Assembly: GCA_012513435.1 (NCBI GenBank)
Contig: JAAZCE010000009.1
Location: 1-64,000 of the forward strand
Origin: Clostridiales bacterium
Lineage (GTDB): Bacteria > Bacillota > Clostridia > Peptostreptococcales > Anaerovoracaceae
DNA length: 64,000 nucleotides
Direction of reading: 5' to 3'
Position 1 is the first letter of the stretch. Each line of letters begins with the position of its first letter. Shown here in pieces: positions 33,283-42,188 of the stretch. The notes below the pieces were generated by a model. That model worked only from the letters and a program-made list of their open reading frames with translations, did not search any database and was not told the origin of the DNA. Both the position numbers and the translations under genes were made by a program.

Positions 33283-34190
33283 CATTGGTATTCGCAGGGC
33301 AGGGCGCTCAGCACACAGGAATGGGTCAGGAAATATATATATCAAGCGCGAAAGCCGCGGACCTTTTTAACGGGGCTGATAAGGTAAGACCGGGCACTGT
33401 GAGCCAGTGCTTCAAGGCTGATGCCAAGGAGCTTTCTGAAACAAAAAATACACAGCCTTGTGTCTATACCGTGGATTTGGCAATGGCAGCCGCGCTGGAA
33501 GAAGCAGGCATCAAAGCTGACATGGTTGCGGGATATTCCCTTGGTGAGCTTGCAGCCCTTGCTTACGCAGAAGCTTTTTCTTATGAGGAAGGTTTACGGC
33601 TTGTGAGCAAAAGAGGGGAGCTTATGCAAAAAACATCCTCAAAGAGAAGCACTGGGATGATGGCCGTTCTCAAGCTGGATGACGGCGTAGTCGAAGAGCT
33701 TTGCAGCAAGTACAAGGAGGTATATCCTGTAAACTTCAACTGCAGAGGGCAGGTAAGCGTAGCCGGAGACAATGAAGAGTTGGACAGCTTTAAAGAAGAT
33801 GTAAAGGACCGAGGCGGGCTTATAAGAATCCTGGAAGTCAGCGGCGGATTTCACTCTCCGTTTATGTCAGAGGCCGCGGAGGAGTTTGGCAAAGTGCTGG
33901 AGGATGCAGAGATAGGAACACCCAAAATACCGGTGTATTCCAACTGGACGGCCATGCCTTACAAGGGCGACGTCAGACCATATCTGCAAAATCAGATAAC
34001 AAATCCTATAAGATGGAAGATAGCCATAGAAAACATGATAGCTGCAGGAGCAGACATATTTATAGAAGTGGGCCCGGGAACGGCGCTTACTAAAATGATT
34101 ACAAGAATATCCAAGGATATAAGGATGTTCAACGTCAAGGATCTTGAAAGCCTTGAACTCACACTGAAGGGAGTGGAAGAAAATGCTTAA
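33270..34190 (+). CDS. fabD: Malonyl-CoA:ACP transacylase
   Basis: 306 residues. Moves malonyl from CoA to ACP. Seen: FAGQGAQHTGMG at the N-terminus, nucleophile motif GYSLGELAAL (Ser near residue 90), GGFHSPFM with catalytic His near 196, and the glutamine in NTQPCV. Overlaps fabK and fabG, so translation is coupled. Confidence 0.95.
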   Translation: MGKIALVFAGQGAQHTGMGQEIYISSAKAADLFNGADKVRPGTVSQCFKADAKELSETKNTQPCVYTVDLAMAAALEEAGIKADMVAGYSLGELAALAYAEAFSYEEGLRLVSKRGELMQKTSSKRSTGMMAVLKLDDGVVEELCSKYKEVYPVNFNCRGQVSVAGDNEELDSFKEDVKDRGGLIRILEVSGGFHSPFMSEAAEEFGKVLEDAEIGTPKIPVYSNWTAMPYKGDVRPYLQNQITNPIRWKIAIENMIAAGADIFIEVGPGTALTKMITRISKDIRMFNVKDLESLELTLKGVEENA

Positions 34191-34917
34191 GGGAAAGGTT
34201 GCCCTCATAACAGGAGGAAGCGGTGGCATAGGCAAGGCTGTTGCCTTGAGATTAGCAGCGGAAGGCGCTAACATAGTTATTTTTCATATGGACGATGAGG
34301 CAAAGGTTCAAGAACTGTGTGCAGAGCTTCGGAGCAAGGGAGTTAAGGCGACAGGCCTTAGAATAGACGTTTCGGATTTTAGCGAAACAAAAGAGGCCGT
34401 AGGCAATGTAATAAAAAATTTCGGGGCGATAGATATTTTGGTCAATTGTGCAGGAATAACACGGGACGGCCTTATCGCTATGATGAAGGAAGAAAATTTT
34501 GATGCCGTTATCGGCGTGAATCTTAAAGGGACCTTCAATATGATACGACACTGTACACCTTATTTCATAAAGCAGAGGTTCGGTAAAATAGTCAATGTTT
34601 CTTCTGTATCGGGAATTATGGGGAATCCTGGACAAGCAAATTACAGTGCATCCAAGGCCGGAGTCATTGGTCTTACTAAATCCACTGCTAAAGAGCTTGT
34701 AGGCCGTGGCGTGTGTTGCAATGCAGTGGCACCGGGATTCATAGCTACGGAGATGACAGCAAATTTAAGTAAGAATAATACATTGGTGGATCAAATACCT
34801 ATGAAGAGAATGGGTACCCCGGAGGAAGTTGCAGATTTGGTCCTCTTCCTGGCATCTGATGCATCAAGCTACATTACAGGTGAAGTAATAAGAATAGACG
34901 GCGGAATAGCCATGTAA
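34183..34917 (+). CDS. fabG: 3-oxoacyl-ACP reductase
   Basis: 244 residues, short-chain dehydrogenase. NADPH motif TGGSGGIGKA near residues 10-19, NCAGITRD near 88, and the catalytic Ser-Tyr-Lys set in NVSSVSGIMG and YSASKAG. Reduces 3-oxoacyl-ACP to 3-hydroxyacyl-ACP. Overlaps fabD by 8 bases; fabF starts 13 bases after the stop. Confidence 0.95.
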   Translation: MLKGKVALITGGSGGIGKAVALRLAAEGANIVIFHMDDEAKVQELCAELRSKGVKATGLRIDVSDFSETKEAVGNVIKNFGAIDILVNCAGITRDGLIAMMKEENFDAVIGVNLKGTFNMIRHCTPYFIKQRFGKIVNVSSVSGIMGNPGQANYSASKAGVIGLTKSTAKELVGRGVCCNAVAPGFIATEMTANLSKNNTLVDQIPMKRMGTPEEVADLVLFLASDASSYITGEVIRIDGGIAM

Positions 34918-34930
34918 CAGGAGAGCGGTT

Positions 34931-36172
34931 ATGGATAGAAGAGTAGTAGTAACAGGTTTAGGTGTTGTATCTCCCATTGGGAATGATGTGAATACCTTTT
35001 GGGAAGGTTTGATAGGCGGCAAGGTGGGAATCGGTCCCATCACAAAGTTTGATACAAGTGAATATATGGTGAAGATAGGGGCAGAGGTCAAGGCTTTTGA
35101 CGCTGCCAAGTACATGGAAAAGACAGACCTTAGGAAAACTGACATCAACGTACACTATGCCATGGGAGCGGCAGCCCAGGCAGTAGAGGACAGCAAGATA
35201 GAAGGTAATTTTAGACCGGAAAGGGCGGGAGTCTATTTTGGCTCCGGCATAGGCGGCATAACAACCTTTGAGAATGTGTACGACAAGTTTGTAAAGCGAG
35301 GACCGAGAATGGTATCGCCTTACTTTATTCCGATGATAATTCCCGACATGGCAGCCGGAACACTTGCGATAAAGTATGGCATGAGAGGCCCTGCACTGCC
35401 GTCAGTATCGGCCTGCGCTTCAGGTACAAATGCACTAGGTGAAGCCTACAGAGCAATCAGGCACGGTTACGCCGATGTAATGATTACGGGAGGCACAGAG
35501 GCAGCTATTACCAGAAGCGGAGTGGCAGGTTTTATCAATATGCAGGCGCTTAACGTGACTGATGACGTGAAGAGGGCAAGCCTTCCCTTTCATCCAGACA
35601 GAGGTGGATTCGTAATAGGCGAAGGAGCCGGAGCTCTTATACTCGAGGAATATGAACATGCTGTGAACCGCGGTGCTAAAATATACGCTGAAGTTACAGG
35701 CTATGGCTCTACATGTGATGCTTATCATATGACGGCACCTGACCCTGAAGCTAAGGGCGCGTCGGAGGCCATAAGAGCGGCATACGAAGGAAGCGGATGT
35801 CCTGAAGCGTCTAAGATATATGTGAATGCTCACGGAACTGGAACGCCTTTGAATGATAAGTCAGAAACACTGGCCTTCAAAAAGGTCTTCGGAGATAAAG
35901 CCTATGACCTTAAGATAAGCTCCACAAAATCAATGACAGGACATATGCTTGGGGGCGCAGGTGCAGTGGAAGCTGTTGCATCTATAATGGCAATAGATAC
36001 AGGAGTGATACCGCCAACAGTGGGACTTGATGCCAAGGACCCTGACTGCGACCTGGATTACACTCCGCTTACAGCGAGGGAGTCTGATGTGGAATACGGA
36101 ATATCCACTTCTCTTGGCTTCGGAGGACATAACGCATGTGTAGCCTTCAAGAAAGGAAATATACAAATATGA
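34931..36172 (+). CDS. fabF: 3-oxoacyl-ACP synthase II
   Basis: 413 residues. Condenses acyl-ACP with malonyl-ACP. Catalytic Cys in SVSACASGTN near residue 163, His in NAHGTGTPLND near 303, and His in SMTGHMLGGAG near 339. AGGAG precedes the ATG. Its stop overlaps fabZ by 4 bases (ATGA). A second condensing-enzyme gene follows at 36593 and no fabH is found, so the two synthases may divide labour. Confidence 0.95.
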   Translation: MDRRVVVTGLGVVSPIGNDVNTFWEGLIGGKVGIGPITKFDTSEYMVKIGAEVKAFDAAKYMEKTDLRKTDINVHYAMGAAAQAVEDSKIEGNFRPERAGVYFGSGIGGITTFENVYDKFVKRGPRMVSPYFIPMIIPDMAAGTLAIKYGMRGPALPSVSACASGTNALGEAYRAIRHGYADVMITGGTEAAITRSGVAGFINMQALNVTDDVKRASLPFHPDRGGFVIGEGAGALILEEYEHAVNRGAKIYAEVTGYGSTCDAYHMTAPDPEAKGASEAIRAAYEGSGCPEASKIYVNAHGTGTPLNDKSETLAFKKVFGDKAYDLKISSTKSMTGHMLGGAGAVEAVASIMAIDTGVIPPTVGLDAKDPDCDLDYTPLTARESDVEYGISTSLGFGGHNACVAFKKGNIQI

Positions 36173-36591
36173 ACAAAGAACAACTGATGGAAATACTTCC
36201 TCATCGTGATAATATGCTTCTCGTGGAAGAAGCCTTTGTGGAAGAAAATAAATCTCACGGGAAATATCACGTGAGAGGCGACGAATGGTTTTTGAAGGGA
36301 CATTTCCCAGGAAAGCCTGTAGTGCCCGGCGTGATTCTCTGTGAAATGATGGCCCAGTCCACCTGTGTGCTCCTTCAGGGAGAGATGGACGAAGGGATGA
36401 CTCCTTTCTTTACGGGACTTAAGGAGGTGCGATTCAGAAACCCTGTGCTTCCGGGAGACACCTTTGAAACAGAGTGTGAGATAATAGGCAAGAAGCCGCC
36501 TTTTTACTTTGCTAAGGGTAAAGGTTTTGTAGATGGAAAGCTCTGCGTAAAGGCCGAGTTCTCCTTTGCCTTGATGAAAGGGGCAAAGTAG
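36169..36591 (+). CDS. fabZ: 3-hydroxyacyl-ACP dehydratase
   Basis: 140 residues from the ATG that overlaps the fabF stop by 4 bases; AAAGGAA lies upstream. Hot-dog fold with LPHRDNMLLV, catalytic His in KGHFPGKPVVPGV and the acidic partner in ILCEMMAQ. Dehydrates 3-hydroxyacyl-ACP to the trans-2-enoyl form used by FabK. Confidence 0.94.
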   Translation: MNKEQLMEILPHRDNMLLVEEAFVEENKSHGKYHVRGDEWFLKGHFPGKPVVPGVILCEMMAQSTCVLLQGEMDEGMTPFFTGLKEVRFRNPVLPGDTFETECEIIGKKPPFYFAKGKGFVDGKLCVKAEFSFALMKGAK

Positions 36592-36592
36592 C

Positions 36593-37816
36593 ATGAACAA
36601 GAAGCTGGTAATAACCGGAATGGGAGCCATTACGCCTATCGGCATAGGAGTAGACAGCTACTGGAACAATCTGATTGAGGGAAAGACAGGAATTGATCTT
36701 ATAAGTAGCATAGATACAGATGATATGGCCGTGAAAATCGGTGGGGAGGTCAAGGACTTTGATAGCAGCGAATATATGCCCAAGAGGAAGGCGGCAGAGC
36801 TGGACCGGTTCATGCAAATGGCCTTCGCTGCCGCAGCACAGGCGATAGAGGACAGTAGAATCCATATTGAGCCGTATAGGACGGGTATAACCGTTGGAAC
36901 AGCTATGGGAGGATTTAGCACTACTACGGAAACGGCTAGGGCATACGACAGGGCTCGATTCAAGAAGGTAGGTCCCAGGTTTCTCGCCAAGTCCTTGGGT
37001 AATGTGTGTGCTTCGCATATAGCAATAGCTAACGAAATTCACGGACCGAGCATGACTGTAAATACAGCCTGTGCTTCAGGCGGAGATGCAATGAGCATGG
37101 CCGCAATGATGTTGGAAGCCGGAACAGCGGATACTATGGTGGTAGTGGGAAGTGAAGCTGCTATAGATACTATAATGATACAGTCCCTTATTTCCGCAAT
37201 GGCTCTTTCAACGGAAAACAGGGAGCCTGAAAAGGCTTGCAGACCCTTTGACAGGGACAGGACAGGCTTCGTAGTGGGAGAAGGCGCAGGAGCCTTGATA
37301 ATAGAAACAAGGGAACATGCCATAAAGCGAGGAGCAAAAATATATGCGGAGTTTATGGGCTTTGGAAACAATACCGATGCCTATCACCCCGTAACCCCTA
37401 GACCCGACGGAGAGGGTGAGCTGCTTTGCATGAAGCAGGCTCTTGAAATGGCGGAGCTTGACGCTGATAAGATAGATTACATCAATACCCACGGCACAGC
37501 TACCATCAAGGGAGACATAGTTGAAGCGCAGACTGTGAAATCTATTTTCGATGCCCACGTCAAGGCGGCATCAACCAAGGCAGCCACAGGCCATATGATG
37601 GGGGCAGGTGGAATAACAGAGGTTATTGCCTGCGTCAAATCCATTGAGACAGGATTACTTCCACCTACCTTGAATCTTGATAACAAGGACGAAGAATGTC
37701 CCCTCAAGGGACTTTCCGATAAAACACAGAATTGCAGTGTAACCTACGCCATGTCCAATGCATTTGGCTTCGGCGGACAGAATTCCAGCATTATTGTGGG
37801 AAAATATGAGGATTAA
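36593..37816 (+). CDS. Second beta-ketoacyl-ACP synthase (FabF-like)
   Basis: 407 residues. Same fold and Cys-His-His set as fabF: NTACASGGDA (Cys near 161), NTHGTATIKGD and TGHMMGAGG. The motif following the first His differs from the usual TGT-P form (TATIKGD), and overall it is a distinct paralogue, not a recent duplicate of fabF. Possible roles are a FabB-like or chain-length-specific condensing enzyme, or a substitute for the missing fabH initiation step. Starts one base after the fabZ stop region, in the same operon. Confidence 0.9.
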   Translation: MNKKLVITGMGAITPIGIGVDSYWNNLIEGKTGIDLISSIDTDDMAVKIGGEVKDFDSSEYMPKRKAAELDRFMQMAFAAAAQAIEDSRIHIEPYRTGITVGTAMGGFSTTTETARAYDRARFKKVGPRFLAKSLGNVCASHIAIANEIHGPSMTVNTACASGGDAMSMAAMMLEAGTADTMVVVGSEAAIDTIMIQSLISAMALSTENREPEKACRPFDRDRTGFVVGEGAGALIIETREHAIKRGAKIYAEFMGFGNNTDAYHPVTPRPDGEGELLCMKQALEMAELDADKIDYINTHGTATIKGDIVEAQTVKSIFDAHVKAASTKAATGHMMGAGGITEVIACVKSIETGLLPPTLNLDNKDEECPLKGLSDKTQNCSVTYAMSNAFGFGGQNSSIIVGKYED

Positions 37817-37820
37817 CAGT

Positions 37821-39488
37821 ATGAACAAAGAAGAATACAGAAACTTATTTGAAAAAGATTTCTTATGGATTAACGGCTTTATGAGAAATGTAAAGCGGTT
37901 TCCGCAAAAGTGTGCGTTGCAGCAGGCGGAAACGGGGAAAGCATGGACATATGAAGAACTCAACAAAGAAGCAAACCGTATGGCAAACTCTATGGCGACA
38001 GGAGGCTTCAAAAAGGAAGACTGTATTATGTATGCCCTTTACAACAGTCCGCAATTCATAATCTGCCACCTTGCGGCTCATAAGCTGTCAGGAGTTAGCA
38101 CTCCCATAAATTACAACTGGGCCCCTCAGGAAATAGCCTATGTAATGGAGGACAGCAAACCGAAGGTCTTCGTCTACGACAGTGAGATCGCTCATTTGGT
38201 TGCACAGGCATTAGAGCTTTCAAGCTACAAGCCGGAGACGGTATTGTATGTTGAGCAGGAAAATCTCGATTCATTTTCGGAAGGTGATTCTGCGGGAGGG
38301 GAGGAGGTTCCGGGACAAAGGATGGAGCTTTATATGGTAGCCGGAGGCGACAGTGAACCTGAGCGTCAGGAGAGCAGTACCTACGACGAAACGGTAAGAT
38401 TATATACCTCGGGAACCACGGGAAGGCCTAAGGGAGTACCTCTCAGCGATTTAAACGAAATACTGAGTGCCCATGATGTGGCAATGCACTTTCCTTTGAA
38501 TGAAACCGACACCACCCTGAATATGACCCCCTGGTTTCATAGAGGCGGCCTTCATTCAGGAGGCCCCACACCAAGTCTATATGTAGGTGCGAAAGTCGTT
38601 TCCATGAGAAAGTTCAATCCCAAGTTTTGTTCGGATTATATGGAAGAGTATGGAGTGAGCTTTTTAATAGGTGCTCCGTCGGTTTTGAAATTCTTATCAC
38701 GCCAGCAGAAGCGTAGTCCTAGGAATTTCGCTACCCTCAAAGGTATAATAACCATGGGCAGCCCTTTGGAAAAGGCCGACTGCATAGAATTCATGGACGT
38801 ACTGACGCCTAATCTTTTTAACGGATACGGAACTACGGAGACCTTCTGGAACACATTCCTAAGGCCGTGGCAGCTGCCCGAAATGTCGGGAAGTGCGGGA
38901 AGGTCCTGCATATTTGACGATGTATACGTTGTGAAGGCCTATGAGGACAGAAAGGCGGAGCCTGATGAACTTGTGAGCATGGACGGCAAAGAGGTCGGAG
39001 AAGTAATCATAAAGTCATCAGGGAAAATGTCATACAGCTACCATAACAATCCAGCTGCGGAAGAAAAAAAATACTACAAGGGGTACCTCTATACGGGAGA
39101 TTTAGCCACATGGGATGAAGAATGCTTTATTACTATTGCAGGGCGTAAGGATGATATGATAATCTGCTCCGGCGAGAATATTTATCCGGTTCAGATTGAA
39201 GAGGCCTTTATGGAGCATCCTGCAGTTAAGGATATTATTGTAAGCGGTGTGGCAGATGAAATAAGAGGACAGGCTGTTGTTGCCTATATAATACCTGAAG
39301 GAGAGCCTCCTAAGGTATCGGAGCTTATAGATTTCGCAAGTGAACACAGAGATCTTTCTACCTTCAAAAGACCTAGGTTTTACAGGTTTGTGGAGGAGCT
39401 CCCTTACACAGCTACAGGCAAAAAGATGCATTACAAAGTTAAGCAAATGGCTGAAGAAGATAAAAAGAAAGGCATTCTTCTGAGATGA
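37821..39488 (+). CDS. AMP-dependent acyl-CoA/acyl-ACP synthetase-like ligase
   Basis: 555 residues from the ATG at 37821, 4 bases after the preceding stop. ANL-family ligase: P-loop YTSGTTGRPKGVP near residue 190, YGTTE near 335, YTGDLATWDE near 430, GRKDDMIICSGENIYP near 448, and the C-terminal lysine in TATGKKMH. Adenylates a carboxylic acid, then transfers it to CoA or pantetheine. Its place at the end of a fabH-less operon suggests it supplies an acyl primer or salvages fatty acids. The AMP-binding core matches medium or long-chain ligases, but substrate cannot be stated. Confidence 0.88.
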   Translation: MNKEEYRNLFEKDFLWINGFMRNVKRFPQKCALQQAETGKAWTYEELNKEANRMANSMATGGFKKEDCIMYALYNSPQFIICHLAAHKLSGVSTPINYNWAPQEIAYVMEDSKPKVFVYDSEIAHLVAQALELSSYKPETVLYVEQENLDSFSEGDSAGGEEVPGQRMELYMVAGGDSEPERQESSTYDETVRLYTSGTTGRPKGVPLSDLNEILSAHDVAMHFPLNETDTTLNMTPWFHRGGLHSGGPTPSLYVGAKVVSMRKFNPKFCSDYMEEYGVSFLIGAPSVLKFLSRQQKRSPRNFATLKGIITMGSPLEKADCIEFMDVLTPNLFNGYGTTETFWNTFLRPWQLPEMSGSAGRSCIFDDVYVVKAYEDRKAEPDELVSMDGKEVGEVIIKSSGKMSYSYHNNPAAEEKKYYKGYLYTGDLATWDEECFITIAGRKDDMIICSGENIYPVQIEEAFMEHPAVKDIIVSGVADEIRGQAVVAYIIPEGEPPKVSELIDFASEHRDLSTFKRPRFYRFVEELPYTATGKKMHYKVKQMAEEDKKKGILLR

Positions 39489-39565
39489 GCAAAAAAAGTC
39501 AAGACAGAGCTGTAAATTTCTGATAGAATAAACTGGATACTAAAGGAAGAGAAGGGAAAAATTGC

Positions 39566-40036
39566 ATGAGTGATTTTAAAGAGGATTTTAACAATGTTTT
39601 AATTGAAGCCTATCACAATATTTTATTGCTGGAGGAAACGAAAAAAAAATACAGCAGAACCAGCTTTTCCTTTAGGGACAGAAATGTCATTTCATATTTA
39701 GTACGCTTTGAAAACGGAAGAAATATAGGGGATGTTGCAGCTTACCTGAGAATAAGCAGACCCTCTGCCACCGCTCTCATAAAGAAACTTGAAAAGCATG
39801 GTTTGGTGGAAAAACACACTGAGCCGGGAAACGAAAGAGGTACAATGGTAGCTTTGACCAAGAAGGGCCAGCTCTTTGAAATATATCAAAAAAGGTACAG
39901 GAAACGGTTGGCGGCTAAGGTAGGAGAGGAATTTACGGAGGAGGAAAAGGTCATCCTTTACAGAGGCTTTCGCAAGCTTAGCGATTTTTTTGAAGAAAGC
40001 ATCAATGAAATGGAAAGGTTGCACAATAAGAAATGA
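39566..40036 (+). CDS. MarR-family regulator, possible fatty-acid synthesis repressor
   Basis: 156 residues. The winged helix is clear: IGDVAAYLRISRPSATALIKKLEKHG (written as IGDVAAYLRISRPSATALI plus KKLEKHG) at about residues 51-76, and the wing with NERGTMVALTKKG. A MarR protein at this end of a fab cluster recalls FabT of streptococci, which binds palindromes at fab promoters when bound to acyl-ACP. A target at the 45-bp palindrome (32020-32064) is inferred only from position. Overlaps the DUF554 gene by 4 bases. Confidence 0.85.
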   Translation: MSDFKEDFNNVLIEAYHNILLLEETKKKYSRTSFSFRDRNVISYLVRFENGRNIGDVAAYLRISRPSATALIKKLEKHGLVEKHTEPGNERGTMVALTKKGQLFEIYQKRYRKRLAAKVGEEFTEEEKVILYRGFRKLSDFFEESINEMERLHNKK

Positions 40037-40776
40037 TAGGGATGATAGGTACCCTTGCCAATGTGGCGGCAATCGTTGCAGGCAGCCTGATAGGCGGGCT
40101 TGTAAAGAAAATCCTTAAAGAAGAATATACCAAAAGTTTATATATAGCAATGGGGCTTGCGGCAAGCGGCCTTGGGATAAACGCTGTGGTTCAGAACATG
40201 CCTGACAGTAATTATCCCGTTCTTTTTATTGGGAGTTTGGCATTGGGAAGTCTGATAGGAACTATATGCAAAATAGATGAACGTGTAGGAAGTCTGACTT
40301 CAAAGGGTTCCGGAGAAGGTGGGACAGTGGAAGATTCGGCGGGCGAAGGTGAGACGTTGGAGGGCTCGGCAGGTAGAAACAGGCTTGGAGAAGGCATAGT
40401 GACCGGCTCTTTGTTGTTTTGCGTTGGGACGCTTTCTATACTGGGACCTGTGCAGAGCGCCCTTTACCACGATTATACATATCTGTTTACCAATTCCATG
40501 CTTGACCTTGTAACGTCTATGGTATTCGCTGCCACCTACGGAGTTGGAATGGCCTTAGCGGCCGGAATACTTTTCATATGGCAGGGCAGTATATATGCAC
40601 TTACGGTACTTTTGGGAGATTTCATAACTACCAATATGATGACGGAGCTTTCTATAGTGGGAGGATTTCTCATTCTAAGCTCAGGGTTGGCAATCCTGGA
40701 TATCAAAGACTTCAAAACTTTAAATATGCTGCCTGCTCTTGTGTTTCCGGTCATATGGTGTCTTATAGTGGGGTAA
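40033..40776 (+). CDS. DUF554 family membrane protein
   Basis: 247 residues with about seven hydrophobic segments, starting GTLANVAAIVAGSLIGG and containing the family segment FIGSLALGSLIG. A loop near residues 88-120 has a low-complexity Gly/Ser/Glu insert with two imperfect repeats (GEGGTVEDSA and GEGETLEGSA) that the core family normally lacks. The function of DUF554 is unknown; some members are suggested to be transporters. Translationally coupled to the MarR gene. Confidence 0.88.
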   Translation: MIGMIGTLANVAAIVAGSLIGGLVKKILKEEYTKSLYIAMGLAASGLGINAVVQNMPDSNYPVLFIGSLALGSLIGTICKIDERVGSLTSKGSGEGGTVEDSAGEGETLEGSAGRNRLGEGIVTGSLLFCVGTLSILGPVQSALYHDYTYLFTNSMLDLVTSMVFAATYGVGMALAAGILFIWQGSIYALTVLLGDFITTNMMTELSIVGGFLILSSGLAILDIKDFKTLNMLPALVFPVIWCLIVG

Positions 40777-40780
40777 TGAT

Positions 40781-42187
40781 ATGGAAAACAAGGGAATAAC
40801 ACAATTTTTAACTAAGCACGCCGGACTGGATCCGGTGTCTTTTCATATGCCGGGGCATAAGGGCTCAGGGATTTATGAAAAATACGGATACGGTCACTTC
40901 CTTGATAACATCATGGGTTGTGATATTACGGAGATACAAGGGGCCGACAATTTGTTTCAGACTGAGGGCATTATTAAGGAGACAGCTGAGAAGTACAAGG
41001 AGTTGTATGATTCAAATGAATCCTATCTTCTCATTAACGGTACAAGTGGCGGACTGATAGCCTCCATACTGGCAGCAGTGCCGGAGGGAGGGAAGCTTAT
41101 CATGGCCCGCAACTGCCATAAATCCGTTTTTAATGCTTTGACTCTCGGACATATTGAGCCGGTATATGCTTATCCTGAAATCGTAGAGGAGTACGGGATT
41201 TCGGGAGTTGTAGAGTCAAAAGAAATAGAGCGTTTGATTGAGGCCAATCCCGACGCAGAGGCTGTTATCCTGCCAAGCCCTAATTACTACGGGATATGTA
41301 GCGATATTAAGGCTATTGCACAGGTGGTCCACCATGCGGGAAAGGTCCTTATCGTAGACCAGGCTCACGGAGCGCATTTGAAGTTCTTTGGCAAGATGCC
41401 ACTTTCCGCAGAAGAGTGCGGAGCCGACATAGCAGTCAACAGCACTCACAAAACATTGCTTTCATTTACACAGAGTGCAGTGCTCAACCTCAATTCAGAC
41501 AGAGTGGATAAATATCTTCTGGAGGATAAGCTTCAGGCTATGGAAAGTACAAGCCCCTCATACATTCTTATGGCATCTTTGGACATTAACGCTGATATTC
41601 TGCTGAGCCACGGCAAGGAGCTCTTTGACAGATGGCAGGAAAACTTGAACATGTTTTATGCGGAAGCATCCCGGATAGAAGGGCTGACCTTAATGGAACT
41701 GCCCGGTCATATGGACAAGACTAAGATAAACATAGATATGAGTGCATATGGTCTCCGGGGGAGCCTGTTGGAAGAGCTGCTCCTGAGAGAAAACATATTT
41801 TCAGAGCTTGTTACGGGTAATATTCTGATGTGTATGACAGGCATAGGCAATACAGACGAAGATTTTCGCCGTTTGCTGAGTGCCTTGAAGAGCATAGCAG
41901 AGCAAAGACAGCTAACAGGGATTGCGGCTGAGGCATCCCATGGGGCTCATCTGTGGAGCAAAAGGCGCCCTTTGAAAAAGGCCCCTAAGATTAAGAAACT
42001 GGTTAGTCTTGAAGATTGTGCAGGGAAAATATGCGCAGCATCTATTATTCCATATCCGCCGGGGATACCTTTCATATGTCCCGGTGAAGAAATAGGTGAA
42101 GAAGAGATTCAATATATCAAAGAGCTTCGCTTGCGGGGAGAGAAGGTCATAGGAGTAAGCGAGGATGGCATGATCAGCGTAGGGTAG
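40781..42187 (+). CDS. Orn/Lys/Arg-type PLP decarboxylase
   Basis: 468 residues, short form of the fold-type I basic amino-acid decarboxylases (like the YaaO/SpeA group of Firmicutes). Seen: N-terminal SFHMPGHKG near residues 20-28, the PLP-stacking NCHKSVFNAL, DQAHGAH near 190, the PLP lysine in STHKTLLSFTQ near 220, and a C-terminal domain with IPYPPGIPFICPGE. It would make a polyamine precursor such as cadaverine, putrescine or agmatine; which one is not readable. ATG has a weak ribosome site in the end of the DUF554 gene. Convergent with dinB, one base apart. Confidence 0.9.
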   Translation: MENKGITQFLTKHAGLDPVSFHMPGHKGSGIYEKYGYGHFLDNIMGCDITEIQGADNLFQTEGIIKETAEKYKELYDSNESYLLINGTSGGLIASILAAVPEGGKLIMARNCHKSVFNALTLGHIEPVYAYPEIVEEYGISGVVESKEIERLIEANPDAEAVILPSPNYYGICSDIKAIAQVVHHAGKVLIVDQAHGAHLKFFGKMPLSAEECGADIAVNSTHKTLLSFTQSAVLNLNSDRVDKYLLEDKLQAMESTSPSYILMASLDINADILLSHGKELFDRWQENLNMFYAEASRIEGLTLMELPGHMDKTKINIDMSAYGLRGSLLEELLLRENIFSELVTGNILMCMTGIGNTDEDFRRLLSALKSIAEQRQLTGIAAEASHGAHLWSKRRPLKKAPKIKKLVSLEDCAGKICAASIIPYPPGIPFICPGEEIGEEEIQYIKELRLRGEKVIGVSEDGMISVG

Positions 42188-42188
42188 A

